The notes beneath the pieces were generated by a model. That model ran no database searches. It saw nothing but the letters and a program-made list of their open reading frames with translations, and was not told where the DNA came from. A stretch of DNA of 64,000 bases, taken from contig CANLAE010000005.1 in assembly GCA_947488765.1 (NCBI GenBank), positions 1 through 64,000 on the forward strand. The letters run 5' to 3'. The position numbers were made by a program, and so were the translations under genes. This DNA comes from Chitinophagaceae bacterium. GTDB taxonomy: Bacteria > Bacteroidota > Bacteroidia > Chitinophagales > Chitinophagaceae. Each line of letters starts with the position of its first letter. The first letter of the stretch is position 1. Shown in pieces: positions 1-9,456 of this stretch.

Positions 1-709
1 CAACATCTCCTACATTATCACCTACATTCTCTGCAATAGTTGCCGGATTACGAGGATCATCTTCCGGAATGCCTGCTTCTACTTTGCCCACTAAATCAGC
101 ACCAACATCTGCTGCTTTTGTATAAATTCCACCACCTACACGTGCAAATAATGCAATAGACTCAGCACCCAATGAAAATCCTGTTAAAACCTCAATGGTT
201 CTTAACATTTCTGAAGGATCACCATTTACATAAAACATTTGTTTTAAAATCAAAAACAAACCACCCAAACCCAATACTGCTAATCCAGACACACCTAATC
301 CCATTACAGATCCACCTGTAAATGATACTTTTAAAGCTTTTGCTAAACTGGTTTTTGCAGCTTGAGCTGTTCTAACATTTGCCTTTGTTGCCACTTTCAT
401 TCCAATGTATCCGGCAGTTGCACTAAAAATAGCACCGATAATAAATGAAATAGCGATACTCCAATGACTTTCGGCGTTTTTGGTAGCCATAAAGCCCAAT
501 AGTAACGCGACTATCACAACAAAATAACCTAGAATTTTCCATTCTGCTTTTAAGAAAGCCATGGCACCTTCAGCAATATATGTGCTGATTTCTTTCATTC
601 TGTCATTGCCGGCATCTTGACTGGCAACCCATTTAAATTTTATTAACGTGTAAATAAGCCCAATAATTCCCATTGCAGGAACGGCGTAAAATAGTAATGT
701 GGTACTCAT
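1..709 (-). CDS. hppA: Membrane-bound pyrophosphatase (ion-translocating), N-terminal part
   Basis: The reading frame starts at ATG 709 on the minus strand and runs off the left window edge, so only the first ~236 residues are visible. They show several hydrophobic membrane helices and the family signature run ADVGADLVGKVE followed by IPEDDPRNPATIAENVGDNVGDV-type residues just before the edge. That acidic segment binds Mg-pyrophosphate in H+/Na+-pumping pyrophosphatases. The enzyme sits in the inner membrane and couples PPi hydrolysis to ion export. Whether it pumps Na+ or H+, and whether it is K+-dependent, cannot be read because the diagnostic residues lie further on. A TATTTTTG element just upstream may be its promoter. 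Confidence 0.95.
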   Translation of the reverse strand, partial: MSTTLLFYAVPAMGIIGLIYTLIKFKWVASQDAGNDRMKEISTYIAEGAMAFLKAEWKILGYFVVIVALLLGFMATKNAESHWSIAISFIIGAIFSATAGYIGMKVATKANVRTAQAAKTSLAKALKVSFTGGSVMGLGVSGLAVLGLGGLFLILKQMFYVNGDPSEMLRTIEVLTGFSLGAESIALFARVGGGIYTKAADVGADLVGKVEAGIPEDDPRNPATIAENVGDNVGDV

Positions 710-748
710 AAGCAAGATTAAATAAAAAATTTATTATAATTAGGGTCG

Positions 749-756
749 CAAAAATA
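749..756 (-). promoter_or_regulatory. Candidate -7 promoter element for the pyrophosphatase gene
   Basis: Read on the minus strand this is TATTTTTG, which matches the Bacteroidota -7 consensus TAnnTTTG. It lies 40 bases upstream of the ATG at 709. No clear -33 TTTG was seen at the expected distance, so this is a moderate call. Confidence 0.35.
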
Positions 757-983
757 GGGGTTAATGTATAATAATTATACACTTCTTCATTGTTTATATC
801 AACAAATTGAATACATGAGTGTAAAAATGGGATTGATTAATTGGCTAATCTCAAAGTTCTAGATTTAATTCTAATGATACATCAATGACTCTGATTAGAA
901 ATAATTTCAATTTTTAATGAATGTTATTGTCTCGTAAATACCAAAAATGACAATTTATTTTATGTTGGTTAAACAATTAATAG

Positions 984-2120
984 TTATTCTTCTAAATCTT
1001 CCTCATTTTTTGAAGTTGAAAAAATATTTGCCATTTTAGCTGTGGTATAAATACTTTTGTTGTATTTATTTCCTAATGTAATGATAGTAGCGGTGTCTTT
1101 TATCAATCTTACAAAAACTGCATTATTTCCATGCCACCAGCCATTATGATAAACTTTTTTATCACTTTTTGAAATGAATAACCTCCAACCAAGTCCATAA
1201 TTATGAATTGATTTTCTTTCATTACTACAAGGTTCAGTAGCTATTTTATAAGTATCCTCACTTACAATTGAATTGTTGTACAACGCTTTGTCCCAAAGTA
1301 ATAACTCTTGAACTGTGCTGTAAATATTTTTATCGCCGTAGATGCAATCAATATTTTCTAAATTAAATGGTTGATTGTTATAACCGTACGAAGGACTATA
1401 ATTATTAGTATCCTTTATGCCAAAAACAAAACTATTTTTCATTCCTATTGGATTGAAAATGGAATCTTTCATATATTTTGGATAAGAAATTCCGGTTGTT
1501 TTTTCAATAATCAGCGCTAATAAAACATAGTTTGTATTGCAATAATGAAAAATTTTATTTGGTTTTGCATAAAGAGCCGGTTGTGCATATATCATATAAT
1601 TCAACACATCATTATTGGTAACTCTGCTGTTTTTTTTAAAAGCTGTATCCGAGAAGTAAAGATAATTTGGTAATCCACTTCTGTGAGATAATAAATCTTT
1701 AACAGTAATATTGTGATAAGGCAATGAAGGAAAAAATTGCTGCAAACTATCGCTGATATTGAGTTTATGCTGTTCCCATAATCTCAATATTGCCATTGCG
1801 GTAAAAGTTTTGGATACTGATGCAATGTGAAAAGTTGTATTTGAATTGATGGGTTCTTTGGTTGTTGAATTACTGTAACCATTGTATTTTTCGTAAACAA
1901 TTTCTCCATTTTTTGCTATTAAAATTCCTCCGTTAAAATTAGACCTTCCTAATAATTGATTGTAGAGAATCTCTGACTTATTGTAGTACATTTTTTTTTC
2001 AGAATTCTTTAGTTTTCTGAAATTAAATAACTTCTTGTATTCATTCTGATATTGACTCGTTGAATTTTCACATGAAATAAAACCTATAAAAAAAATAAAT
2101 AGTAATGTATAATTTTTCAT
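984..2120 (-). CDS. Serine hydrolase lipoprotein, beta-lactamase/PBP fold
   Basis: This 378-residue protein starts with a lipoprotein signal (GFISC, lipid-attachment Cys17). It then has the serine beta-lactamase-like fold of Pfam Beta-lactamase (PF00144). The SxxK motif is S101-V-S-K104 and the second motif is Y193-C-N195. A C-terminal HNGWWHGNN stretch sits where the third (KTG-like/HxG) motif of class C-type enzymes lies. The family includes D-aminopeptidases, esterases and PBP-like carboxypeptidases, and is not necessarily a resistance determinant. The protein probably sits in the periplasm or outer membrane. It is a single gene, divergent from serA. The substrate cannot be predicted. Confidence 0.85.
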   Translation of the reverse strand: MKNYTLLFIFFIGFISCENSTSQYQNEYKKLFNFRKLKNSEKKMYYNKSEILYNQLLGRSNFNGGILIAKNGEIVYEKYNGYSNSTTKEPINSNTTFHIASVSKTFTAMAILRLWEQHKLNISDSLQQFFPSLPYHNITVKDLLSHRSGLPNYLYFSDTAFKKNSRVTNNDVLNYMIYAQPALYAKPNKIFHYCNTNYVLLALIIEKTTGISYPKYMKDSIFNPIGMKNSFVFGIKDTNNYSPSYGYNNQPFNLENIDCIYGDKNIYSTVQELLLWDKALYNNSIVSEDTYKIATEPCSNERKSIHNYGLGWRLFISKSDKKVYHNGWWHGNNAVFVRLIKDTATIITLGNKYNKSIYTTAKMANIFSTSKNEEDLEE

Positions 2121-2277
2121 CTAATTCTTTTCCCGTTTTGGCAAATATAAAGTTTGTCATCTTTTTAGCTTAGTTGATTTAAGTCATTTGGCAGTATATT
2201 TTTAAAAGAGTTTAGTTTCTGGAATTTGTTTTATTTCAAACATTGAAAACTAGCTTAAAATATTTATTTTCGCCAAC

Positions 2278-3516
2278 ATGAGCAAGCAAACCAATACTAG
2301 CTACCCAAAGGAGAAAATTAAAATTCTGTTCTTAGAAAATATCAGCGATAAAGCGATACAAATATTTAAGCAGCAGGGATATACCAATATCAAAAAAATT
2401 AATGGAGCACTAACTGAATCAGAATTAATCAATGCGGTTAAAGATGTCCATATTATTGGAATTCGCAGCAAAACGCTTATCACAGAAAAAGTTTTGGATG
2501 CTGCAGTTAAATTACAAGCAATTGGTTGTTTTTGTATAGGTGTTAATCAGGTAAATTTGAAAGCTGCTACAAAAAAAGGAGTTGTTGTATTCAATGCTCC
2601 ATACAGTAATACAAGAAGCGTAGCCGAATTGGTAATAGGATCAAGTATCATGCTTATCAGAAAAATAATTGACAAAAACAATGCGGCACATCAGGGTATT
2701 TGGTTGAAGGAGGCGAAAGGAAGTTTTGAATTGAGGGGTAAAACTTTAGGGATTATTGGTTATGGTAATATTGGTAGTCAGGTGAGTGTATTGGCTGAAG
2801 GTTTGGGTATGAAAGTTGTATACTACGACTCAGAAACCAAGCTTCCTTTAGGAAATGCAAATAGTTGTAAAAGTATTAAAGATGTGGTTGGTAAATCTGA
2901 TATTGTAACGCTCCATGTACCGGAAACCAATCAAACAAAAAATTTAATTAATAAAACTAATCTCAAATATTTTAAGCCTGGAAGTATATTAATCAATTAT
3001 GCCAGAGGAGAAGTGGTAGATTTGAATGCCTTGGCAAAATCTATACAAGATGGACAGATTGGTGGAGTTGCAATTGATGTTTTCCCGGTAGAACCAGAAA
3101 AAAATGGAGATGCATTTACAACACCTTTACAAGGGTTGAGTAATGTGTTACTTACACCACATATTGGAGGAAGTACAGAAGAAGCCCAACAAAATATTGG
3201 TGAAGATGTAAGCACCAAATTGTTGCAATATTTAGAACGTGGAATAACGAATGGTTCGCATTCAATCCCATCCATTAGTTTGCCTCCGATTGACACAGCA
3301 CACAGAATTTTACATATTCATAATAATGTACCGGGAGTTTTAAGTGCAATCAATGCTGCACTATCAAAAAACCATATTAATATTTTAGGACAATACCTGA
3401 AAACCAATGATACCATAGGTTACGTTGTATTAGATGTTGATAAAAAATTATCAAGACAGGCACTTGATCTGCTGAAAGACATTAAAGAAACCATTAAGGT
3501 GAGGATGCTATATTAA
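2278..3516 (+). CDS. serA: D-3-phosphoglycerate dehydrogenase
   Basis: This NAD-dependent enzyme catalyses the first step of serine biosynthesis, 3-phosphoglycerate to 3-phosphohydroxypyruvate. Its 412 residues are close to the 410 of E. coli SerA. The Rossmann motif GIIGYGNIG is at about 158-166. The catalytic triad is in place as R243 (NYARGEVVD), E272 (VEPE) and H295 (TPHIGGST), each offset by three from the E. coli numbers. A C-terminal ACT domain (about 340-412) suggests serine feedback. The start at ATG 2278 gives a soluble N-terminus without a signal peptide. It is monocistronic and convergent with dnaE, only 27 bases apart. Confidence 0.96.
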   Translation: MSKQTNTSYPKEKIKILFLENISDKAIQIFKQQGYTNIKKINGALTESELINAVKDVHIIGIRSKTLITEKVLDAAVKLQAIGCFCIGVNQVNLKAATKKGVVVFNAPYSNTRSVAELVIGSSIMLIRKIIDKNNAAHQGIWLKEAKGSFELRGKTLGIIGYGNIGSQVSVLAEGLGMKVVYYDSETKLPLGNANSCKSIKDVVGKSDIVTLHVPETNQTKNLINKTNLKYFKPGSILINYARGEVVDLNALAKSIQDGQIGGVAIDVFPVEPEKNGDAFTTPLQGLSNVLLTPHIGGSTEEAQQNIGEDVSTKLLQYLERGITNGSHSIPSISLPPIDTAHRILHIHNNVPGVLSAINAALSKNHINILGQYLKTNDTIGYVVLDVDKKLSRQALDLLKDIKETIKVRMLY

Positions 3517-3543
3517 ATGTGAATACAACTTTACTATGATTTT

Positions 3544-6500
3544 TTAATGAAGATTTACCACAACTTCAATATCTGGATTGTTTAATAAAAATTCAGCAAA
3601 ATCTTCATTCATTGTAAATCCTTTTTCATTGTTGTAAAGCGTAATTTTTAAATTTTCTGAAGGCTCATGAATGTTGAATTTTAATGAAGCTTTCCCAGGA
3701 TTTTTCTTTATGTTTTTTTCAATAAAAGTTACCATTTCCGAAGAGACACTAATAGGCTGAATATTTAGTTCAATTCCTTTCGTTAAACTTTGTTTTGCGC
3801 TTTCTAATAAATTAATCCCTGTTACTTTAAATTCAAAGGCATCTCCCTTCCAACTTTGTTTAAAAAATCCGGTAATTAATAAATTTTTTCCTAGCTCCAG
3901 GTAATTTACAAATTTCACATAGTCATCACTCCACAATGCAAGTTCAGTTTTTCCGCTAAAATCTTCAATTGTTAAAATCCCAAAATTTCGTCCTGTCTTG
4001 GTAACCCTATGTTGTGCAGCCACAACCAATCCTGCAATTCTGAAACTCTTGCCAGTATTGTTTTGCGCTACTGCGGTATTGTCTTTTATTTCATTGAAAT
4101 CTGAAATATTTAAAATGCCGTAATATTTTAATTCAAACTTATAATTATCCAACGGATGCCCACTCATAAACATCCCCGTAACTTCTTTTTCGTGAGATAA
4201 TTTTTCGGTTAGTGACCAAGGCTCACAAACTGCAATTTTAGGAGTTGGTATTTCCATTACTTGCTTTAAATCTCCAAACAAAGTATTGGTTGTTCCAGAG
4301 TTCAGCGATTCTTTTGTTTGTGCAAATCCAATTATTTTTTCTAAACCTGTTGCACGATCTCCGTCTGGAATATTAAAATATTGTGCTCGGTGAAACTGTT
4401 GAAAACAATCAAATGCTCCACTGTATGCCAAACTTTCCAAGCTTTTTTTATTGACATTTTTCTGATTTACCCTTGTAATAAAATCAAAAATATCTTGATA
4501 GGTTCCTTTCTTATTTCGATCAATAATAATATTCTCAATTGCATTGTCACCAACACCTTTCAAGCCTCCCAGACCAAATCTGATTTCACCTTTTTTATTG
4601 GGTGAGAATCCTTTGATACTTTCGTTAATATCCGGACCAAGCACTTTAATTCCCATTCGTTTGCATTCTTCCATAAAGAAAGTAATTTTTTCAATACTTC
4701 CCTGATGGTTCAGTACAGCACTCATAAATTCACTAGGGTAGTGGGCTTTTAAATAAGCTGTTTGGTAAGCAACAAATGCATAGCAAGTAGAGTGAGATTT
4801 ATTAAATGCATATTCGGCAAATGATTCCCAGTCTGTCCAAATTTTTTCCAACTTTTCAAGCGGATGATTTTTTTCTGTGGCACCTTTTATAAATGCTTCT
4901 TTCATGCCATCCAATGTTGCTCTGTCTTTTTTACCCATTGCTTTTCTCAAGCCATCAGCTTTGCCTTTTGTAAAGCCACCAATTTTTTGCGAAAGCAACA
5001 TTACCTGTTCCTGATACACTGTAATACCATAGGTTTCAGCAAGAAATTCTTCCATTTCAGGCAAATCATATTCTACTGCTTCTTTACCATGTTTTCGTTT
5101 AATGTATTTTGGAATATATTGCGCCGGACCTGGCCTGTTCAAGGCATTCAAGGCAATTAAGTCTTCAAAACTTGTTGGTTGCATATCTTTTAATATGCTT
5201 ACCAAATGCGGTGCTTCAAATTGAAATATACCTACACAATTTCCTTTCTGAAAAAGGTCAAATGTTTTTTGATCTTGTAATGTGATGTAATCAATATCAA
5301 TGGTTACGCCATGATTTAATTGAATAAGTTCTAATGCCGTTTTAATAATACTCAAGGTTTTTAAACCCAAAAAGTCCATTTTTATTACACCGGAATCCTC
5401 AATAATTTTCCCTTCAATTTGTGTTACGTACAAACTTGAATCTTTTGAAGTAGCAATTGGAATTAGATCAGTTAAATCAGTTGGTGCAATGATAATACCT
5501 GCAGCATGTATGCCTGTATTGCGAACACTTCCTTCTAATCGCTCAGCTTCTTTTAAAACCCTTGTTCTTAAATCATCAGCAGGACCTTTATAAATTTCTC
5601 TGAGGCGTCTTGCATTTTCAATATCCTCAGGCGTATAACCTTTTTCTTCTAAGCTTTTTTCACCTTCTTTTACAGTTAGTGGAGCATGAATCATTTTGCT
5701 TAATTCTGTACCGGGTTTGTCGCTTACCAATTTTGCTAAAATATTGCTTTCAGATAATGGCAAATCCATCACCCTTGCTACATCTTTAATACTACTTTTT
5801 GCAGCCATTGTACCAAAAGTTACAATTTGTGCAACCTGATTTTTACTGTATTTCTGAACAACATAATCAATAACTTTTTGTCGTCCTTCATCATCAAAAT
5901 CTGTATCAATATCCGGCATGCTTTTTCTATCCGGATTCAAAAATCTTTCAAAAAGTAAATTGTATTTAATAGGGTCAATATTGGTAATACCAATACAATA
6001 CGCAACTACGCTTCCTGCAGCACTACCACGCCCAGGACCTACAAAGACGCCCATGTCTCTACCCGCTTTGATAAAATCACTTACAATTAAAAAGTAGCCT
6101 GCAAAGCCCATTGTTTTGATCGTAAATAATTCAAAATCTATTCTTTCCTGTGTAGTACTTTCAATTTCACCGTATCTGTTTTTCGCACCTTCATAAGTAA
6201 GGTGTTTTAAAAATTCCCACTGATTATTTACATCGGGTTTTATAATGTCTTTTCCAATTACTTCATCATTGAAATGAATTTGAAATTCTTTTGGAATTGG
6301 AAATGCTGGAAGTAAAATATCTTTTTTTAAATTTAGTATTTCAATTTTATCAACAATGGCATTTGTATTTTCAATACTCTCCGGAATATCATGAAACAAT
6401 TGTTTCATTTCTTCGGTGGTTTTGAAATAAAATTGATCATTCGGAAATTTAAAACGTTTGTTTTTTATTTGTGCATCATCATTTACAATATCATCAAATC

Positions 6501-7251
6501 CGGGTGTAGCTTGTTTTTCGCCAGTATTGATACACAATAAAATATCATGTGCATTGTAATCATCTTTATCTGTGTAATGGCTGTCATTACTCGCTATTAC
6601 AGATACATTGTGCTTCTTGGCAAATTTTAATAAAACTTCATTTACCTGAAGTTGTTCTTTAATATTATGCCTTTGAATTTCTATGTAATAGTCATCACTA
6701 AATAAATCTAACCACCATTTAAATTCTTTTTCAGCTTTTTCTTCACCTTCATTTAAAATTGTTTGAGGCACATATGCTCCTAAACAACAAGTAGTGGCAA
6801 TTAGCCCTTCATGGTATTGTTCAATCAATTCTTTATCAATTCTAGGGTACTTGCTGTACATTCCTTCAATATATCCGAGCGAAGAAAGTTTGACCAAATT
6901 TTGATAACCAATTTTATTTTTCGCCAATAATACCTGATGAAACCGATGATCTTTTTCACCTTTTGTAAATGCTTTAACATGCCTGTCTTTCACAACATAA
7001 AACTCACATCCTACAACAGGCTTAACAATTGGTTCTTCAATATTTTTTCCATTGGCATCTTGACCAATAATCTTTGTTTTTTTCCAAGCTTGTGCTACAA
7101 ATTCAAATGCCCCAAACATATTGCCATGGTCTGTAATTGCCAATGCAGGCATGTTGTTATTCATTGCCTTTTTGTATAAGCTTCCAATGCTAGCTGCACC
7201 ATCTAAAAGCGAATATTGTGTGTGTACGTGCAGGTGTGAAAATTGGCTCAT
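3544..7251 (-). CDS. dnaE: DNA polymerase III alpha subunit
   Basis: This is the replicative polymerase catalytic subunit, 1235 residues against about 1160 in E. coli. The N-terminal PHP domain begins immediately, with HLHVHTQYSLLDG and TDHG motifs, so its metal-site histidines look intact. The polymerase core carries GPGRGSAAGS and the catalytic aspartates in PDIDTDFDD. The C-terminal part contains the helix-hairpin-helix region and an OB-fold (RIAGLVVAAQHRVTKTGR). Its length and architecture fit DnaE, not PolC or DnaE2. It is a single gene. Confidence 0.98.
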   Translation of the reverse strand: MSQFSHLHVHTQYSLLDGAASIGSLYKKAMNNNMPALAITDHGNMFGAFEFVAQAWKKTKIIGQDANGKNIEEPIVKPVVGCEFYVVKDRHVKAFTKGEKDHRFHQVLLAKNKIGYQNLVKLSSLGYIEGMYSKYPRIDKELIEQYHEGLIATTCCLGAYVPQTILNEGEEKAEKEFKWWLDLFSDDYYIEIQRHNIKEQLQVNEVLLKFAKKHNVSVIASNDSHYTDKDDYNAHDILLCINTGEKQATPGFDDIVNDDAQIKNKRFKFPNDQFYFKTTEEMKQLFHDIPESIENTNAIVDKIEILNLKKDILLPAFPIPKEFQIHFNDEVIGKDIIKPDVNNQWEFLKHLTYEGAKNRYGEIESTTQERIDFELFTIKTMGFAGYFLIVSDFIKAGRDMGVFVGPGRGSAAGSVVAYCIGITNIDPIKYNLLFERFLNPDRKSMPDIDTDFDDEGRQKVIDYVVQKYSKNQVAQIVTFGTMAAKSSIKDVARVMDLPLSESNILAKLVSDKPGTELSKMIHAPLTVKEGEKSLEEKGYTPEDIENARRLREIYKGPADDLRTRVLKEAERLEGSVRNTGIHAAGIIIAPTDLTDLIPIATSKDSSLYVTQIEGKIIEDSGVIKMDFLGLKTLSIIKTALELIQLNHGVTIDIDYITLQDQKTFDLFQKGNCVGIFQFEAPHLVSILKDMQPTSFEDLIALNALNRPGPAQYIPKYIKRKHGKEAVEYDLPEMEEFLAETYGITVYQEQVMLLSQKIGGFTKGKADGLRKAMGKKDRATLDGMKEAFIKGATEKNHPLEKLEKIWTDWESFAEYAFNKSHSTCYAFVAYQTAYLKAHYPSEFMSAVLNHQGSIEKITFFMEECKRMGIKVLGPDINESIKGFSPNKKGEIRFGLGGLKGVGDNAIENIIIDRNKKGTYQDIFDFITRVNQKNVNKKSLESLAYSGAFDCFQQFHRAQYFNIPDGDRATGLEKIIGFAQTKESLNSGTTNTLFGDLKQVMEIPTPKIAVCEPWSLTEKLSHEKEVTGMFMSGHPLDNYKFELKYYGILNISDFNEIKDNTAVAQNNTGKSFRIAGLVVAAQHRVTKTGRNFGILTIEDFSGKTELALWSDDYVKFVNYLELGKNLLITGFFKQSWKGDAFEFKVTGINLLESAKQSLTKGIELNIQPISVSSEMVTFIEKNIKKNPGKASLKFNIHEPSENLKITLYNNEKGFTMNEDFAEFLLNNPDIEVVVNLH

Positions 7252-7369
7252 GAATCTAATAATATTTTATTTTTCGTCAATTGTTTTTTAATTCTTTTAA
7301 AGGATAATGGAAAGAATTAAAATTTGATATTTCAAGTTGAATATGCCTTAATTATTTTGCTTAAAAAAA

Positions 7370-8560
7370 CTATATTTTCTTAAAGGTAAACACATTTAAA
7401 TTGCCACCAACATAATTACAAACCCATGCTTCAATTTTATGATCATCTTCAAAAACATCAACTCCCACAGGCTTTCCTTTACAATCTAATGAATAAATTT
7501 TTGTAAAAGAATTCTCTTTTATTCTAAAAACATCTACCATGTTGCTGCTATAGCAGGTTACAAACAAAAATTCCTGATTTTTAGAAAAAACAATTGTTCT
7601 TGGTTGTGCATTTGTATTGGCTTTAAATAATGTATTACCATTATTCGGGTCAATGCAAGCGATTTGTGCTATGTTATTGAATGAAACAAACAACCTTCCA
7701 AATGAGTCCAAAATAATATGTCTTGGATTTGATGCTACTTTTATTTCTTTTTCAATTTTCCAAGTATTATTATTTATTACGCTAATGCTGTTACCACCCA
7801 TAATAGCAACATAAGAGTGTTTTGTTTTATCATTAATTGCAATACCTCTAGGTATATCACTCATTTGAATAGTTTGTATCACTTTTCCAAAGGGAGAGAG
7901 GCTATCTTGTAATGAAAGAACACTCACTGTTTTGCTGTGCCAATTACTCACCAATAAAAATTTACTGTCATTTGTTTTGGCAATTACTTTTGGTGTATTG
8001 CCTGTTTTGATTAGTGGAATGTAGGAGAAGTCTTTTGATTTTTGATTATTATGAATTGTATAAATTTTTTTGTAATTTTTTTCTTTTTTTAAATTGATAC
8101 TATCCAGTTTAAAAGGGACAATACCTCCACCATTGTGAAGGCTAACCCACAAAATTTTATCATTATTACTCAAACATGCTTCTACCGGTTTTTCCTGAAA
8201 AGATGGAACAGCAGTATGTGTGGCATAATCCCATCCAATGCCTTTTGTTGGGGTGAACTTAAATTCCCTTGTAATCTTTTTTGTTGCCTGATTGTATTCT
8301 AAAATACTCATACCTTCCAAATTCATAGCATATAATTTAGAGCCATTCGTATTAAATATCACTGATTTTGTACCCCATGATGCACTTATTTTTTCTGTTT
8401 TTTCGAAAATTATATTATTATATTTTTTTGCGAGTAGCGTGGTGTCTTCTATTGGATTTTCAGCACTCTTTTTATTGTTGTTTGCAGTACAATTTTGAAT
8501 GCCGAACAGCAATAAAAATGTATGTAATATGCTTATGGAGTAAAATATTCTTGATGACAT
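7370..8560 (-). CDS. Secreted YncE/YVTN-type beta-propeller protein
   Basis: This 396-residue protein has an N-terminal hydrophobic signal ending near a Cys (GIQNC), so it is exported and may be a lipoprotein, although that lipobox is weak. The remainder consists of repeated blades of the YncE/YVTN kind, with segments such as LLVSNWHSKTVSVLSL, YVAIMGGNSISVINN and LFVSFNNIAQIACID. This fold is seen in YncE and lactonase-like proteins. No catalytic residues can be assigned. The role is unknown, with binding of a ligand or partner likely. It is preceded by a 149-base divergent intergenic region shared with the NlpC/P60 gene. Confidence 0.75.
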   Translation of the reverse strand: MSSRIFYSISILHTFLLLFGIQNCTANNNKKSAENPIEDTTLLAKKYNNIIFEKTEKISASWGTKSVIFNTNGSKLYAMNLEGMSILEYNQATKKITREFKFTPTKGIGWDYATHTAVPSFQEKPVEACLSNNDKILWVSLHNGGGIVPFKLDSINLKKEKNYKKIYTIHNNQKSKDFSYIPLIKTGNTPKVIAKTNDSKFLLVSNWHSKTVSVLSLQDSLSPFGKVIQTIQMSDIPRGIAINDKTKHSYVAIMGGNSISVINNNTWKIEKEIKVASNPRHIILDSFGRLFVSFNNIAQIACIDPNNGNTLFKANTNAQPRTIVFSKNQEFLFVTCYSSNMVDVFRIKENSFTKIYSLDCKGKPVGVDVFEDDHKIEAWVCNYVGGNLNVFTFKKI

Positions 8561-8709
8561 ATTGAACGTATTTTGATAGAAATATCAAATATCGTACGAG
8601 ATTGCCTTACTGTAAGTTCAGTTTTCCACAAATCCTCATTTATAGTACAGAATGTTAAAAAGTTTTGCAGATTGTTGGATTATTTACAGTGTGAACTTAG
8701 ATTGCAATA

Positions 8710-9456
8710 TTGAAAAGTGTAAATAAAATATTAATCGGGTCGTTTTTGATTGTTCTTGGAGGTACAAGTTGTAAATCTTTGAAGTCATTATCATCAAAAG
8801 ATATATCTGTCAACCAAAAAAATTCGGCAAGTACGGCAAATAAAAAAGTAACATTTATAGATAATATAGAAGTTGCGCCCGGCGGTTTTGTGCCATCGAA
8901 TAATAAATCTAATTACGTTACAACTAAGAAAGATGTAAAACCTACTGCTGCTGTAAATAATAATAGCCTTAATTCAAATACAGAATTAAAATCTAATAAG
9001 TCAGTTATTGAAGATGCAAACAGCCTGCAAATAAAATATGCATTGTTGTTGGATGCGACTGTTGAAAAACTTACAAATATTGAAATGTTGCGTAAAATAG
9101 ATTATTGGTGGGGCGTAAGATATTGTTTGGGTGGCAGTACTGAAAATTGTATTGATTGTTCTGCTTTTACGCAAATTATTTTGAAAGATGTATTTGGTAT
9201 TGGTTTGCCAAGAACTGCTCAGGAACAATATAATTCAGCTGTATCAATTGAGTTAAACGAATTACAAGAAGGCGATTTAGTTTTTTTTAAAACAGGTTCA
9301 AAAAGCAGACGAGTATCTCATGTTGGTGTATTTTTATTGAACAATAAATTTGTACATGCTAGTACTAGTAGTGGTGTTATGATTAGTGATTTAAATGACA
9401 GTTACTGGAGACAACATTTTAAAGGATGTGGAAGAGTGAGAATTGGAAGTAATTAA
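8710..9456 (+). CDS. NlpC/P60 family peptidoglycan endopeptidase lipoprotein
   Basis: This 248-residue cell-wall cysteine peptidase has a lipoprotein signal (GGTSC, Cys21), a low-complexity Asn/Ser/Lys linker to about residue 125, and a C-terminal NlpC/P60 domain. The catalytic Cys150 lies in CIDCSAF, His204 in RRVSHVGVF and the third polar residue His216 in KFVHAST. Family members cut D-Glu-mDAP bonds in stem peptides, which fits a housekeeping or remodelling role. The start codon is TTG, chosen because the signal peptide begins exactly there and no ATG fits. Its 3' end overlaps the convergent flippase gene by four bases. Confidence 0.88.
   Translation: MKSVNKILIGSFLIVLGGTSCKSLKSLSSKDISVNQKNSASTANKKVTFIDNIEVAPGGFVPSNNKSNYVTTKKDVKPTAAVNNNSLNSNTELKSNKSVIEDANSLQIKYALLLDATVEKLTNIEMLRKIDYWWGVRYCLGGSTENCIDCSAFTQIILKDVFGIGLPRTAQEQYNSAVSIELNELQEGDLVFFKTGSKSRRVSHVGVFLLNNKFVHASTSSGVMISDLNDSYWRQHFKGCGRVRIGSN

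Noticed and set aside
984-2120. Class C beta-lactamase (resistance gene)
   Set aside because: The SxxK and YxN motifs are shared by many peptidases and esterases of the fold. The lipoprotein signal and lack of a canonical KTG do not support a resistance role.
4864-5160. 98-codon frame antisense to dnaE
   Set aside because: It is a shadow of the conserved dnaE coding strand. Its Phe/Cys-rich translation has no family resemblance.
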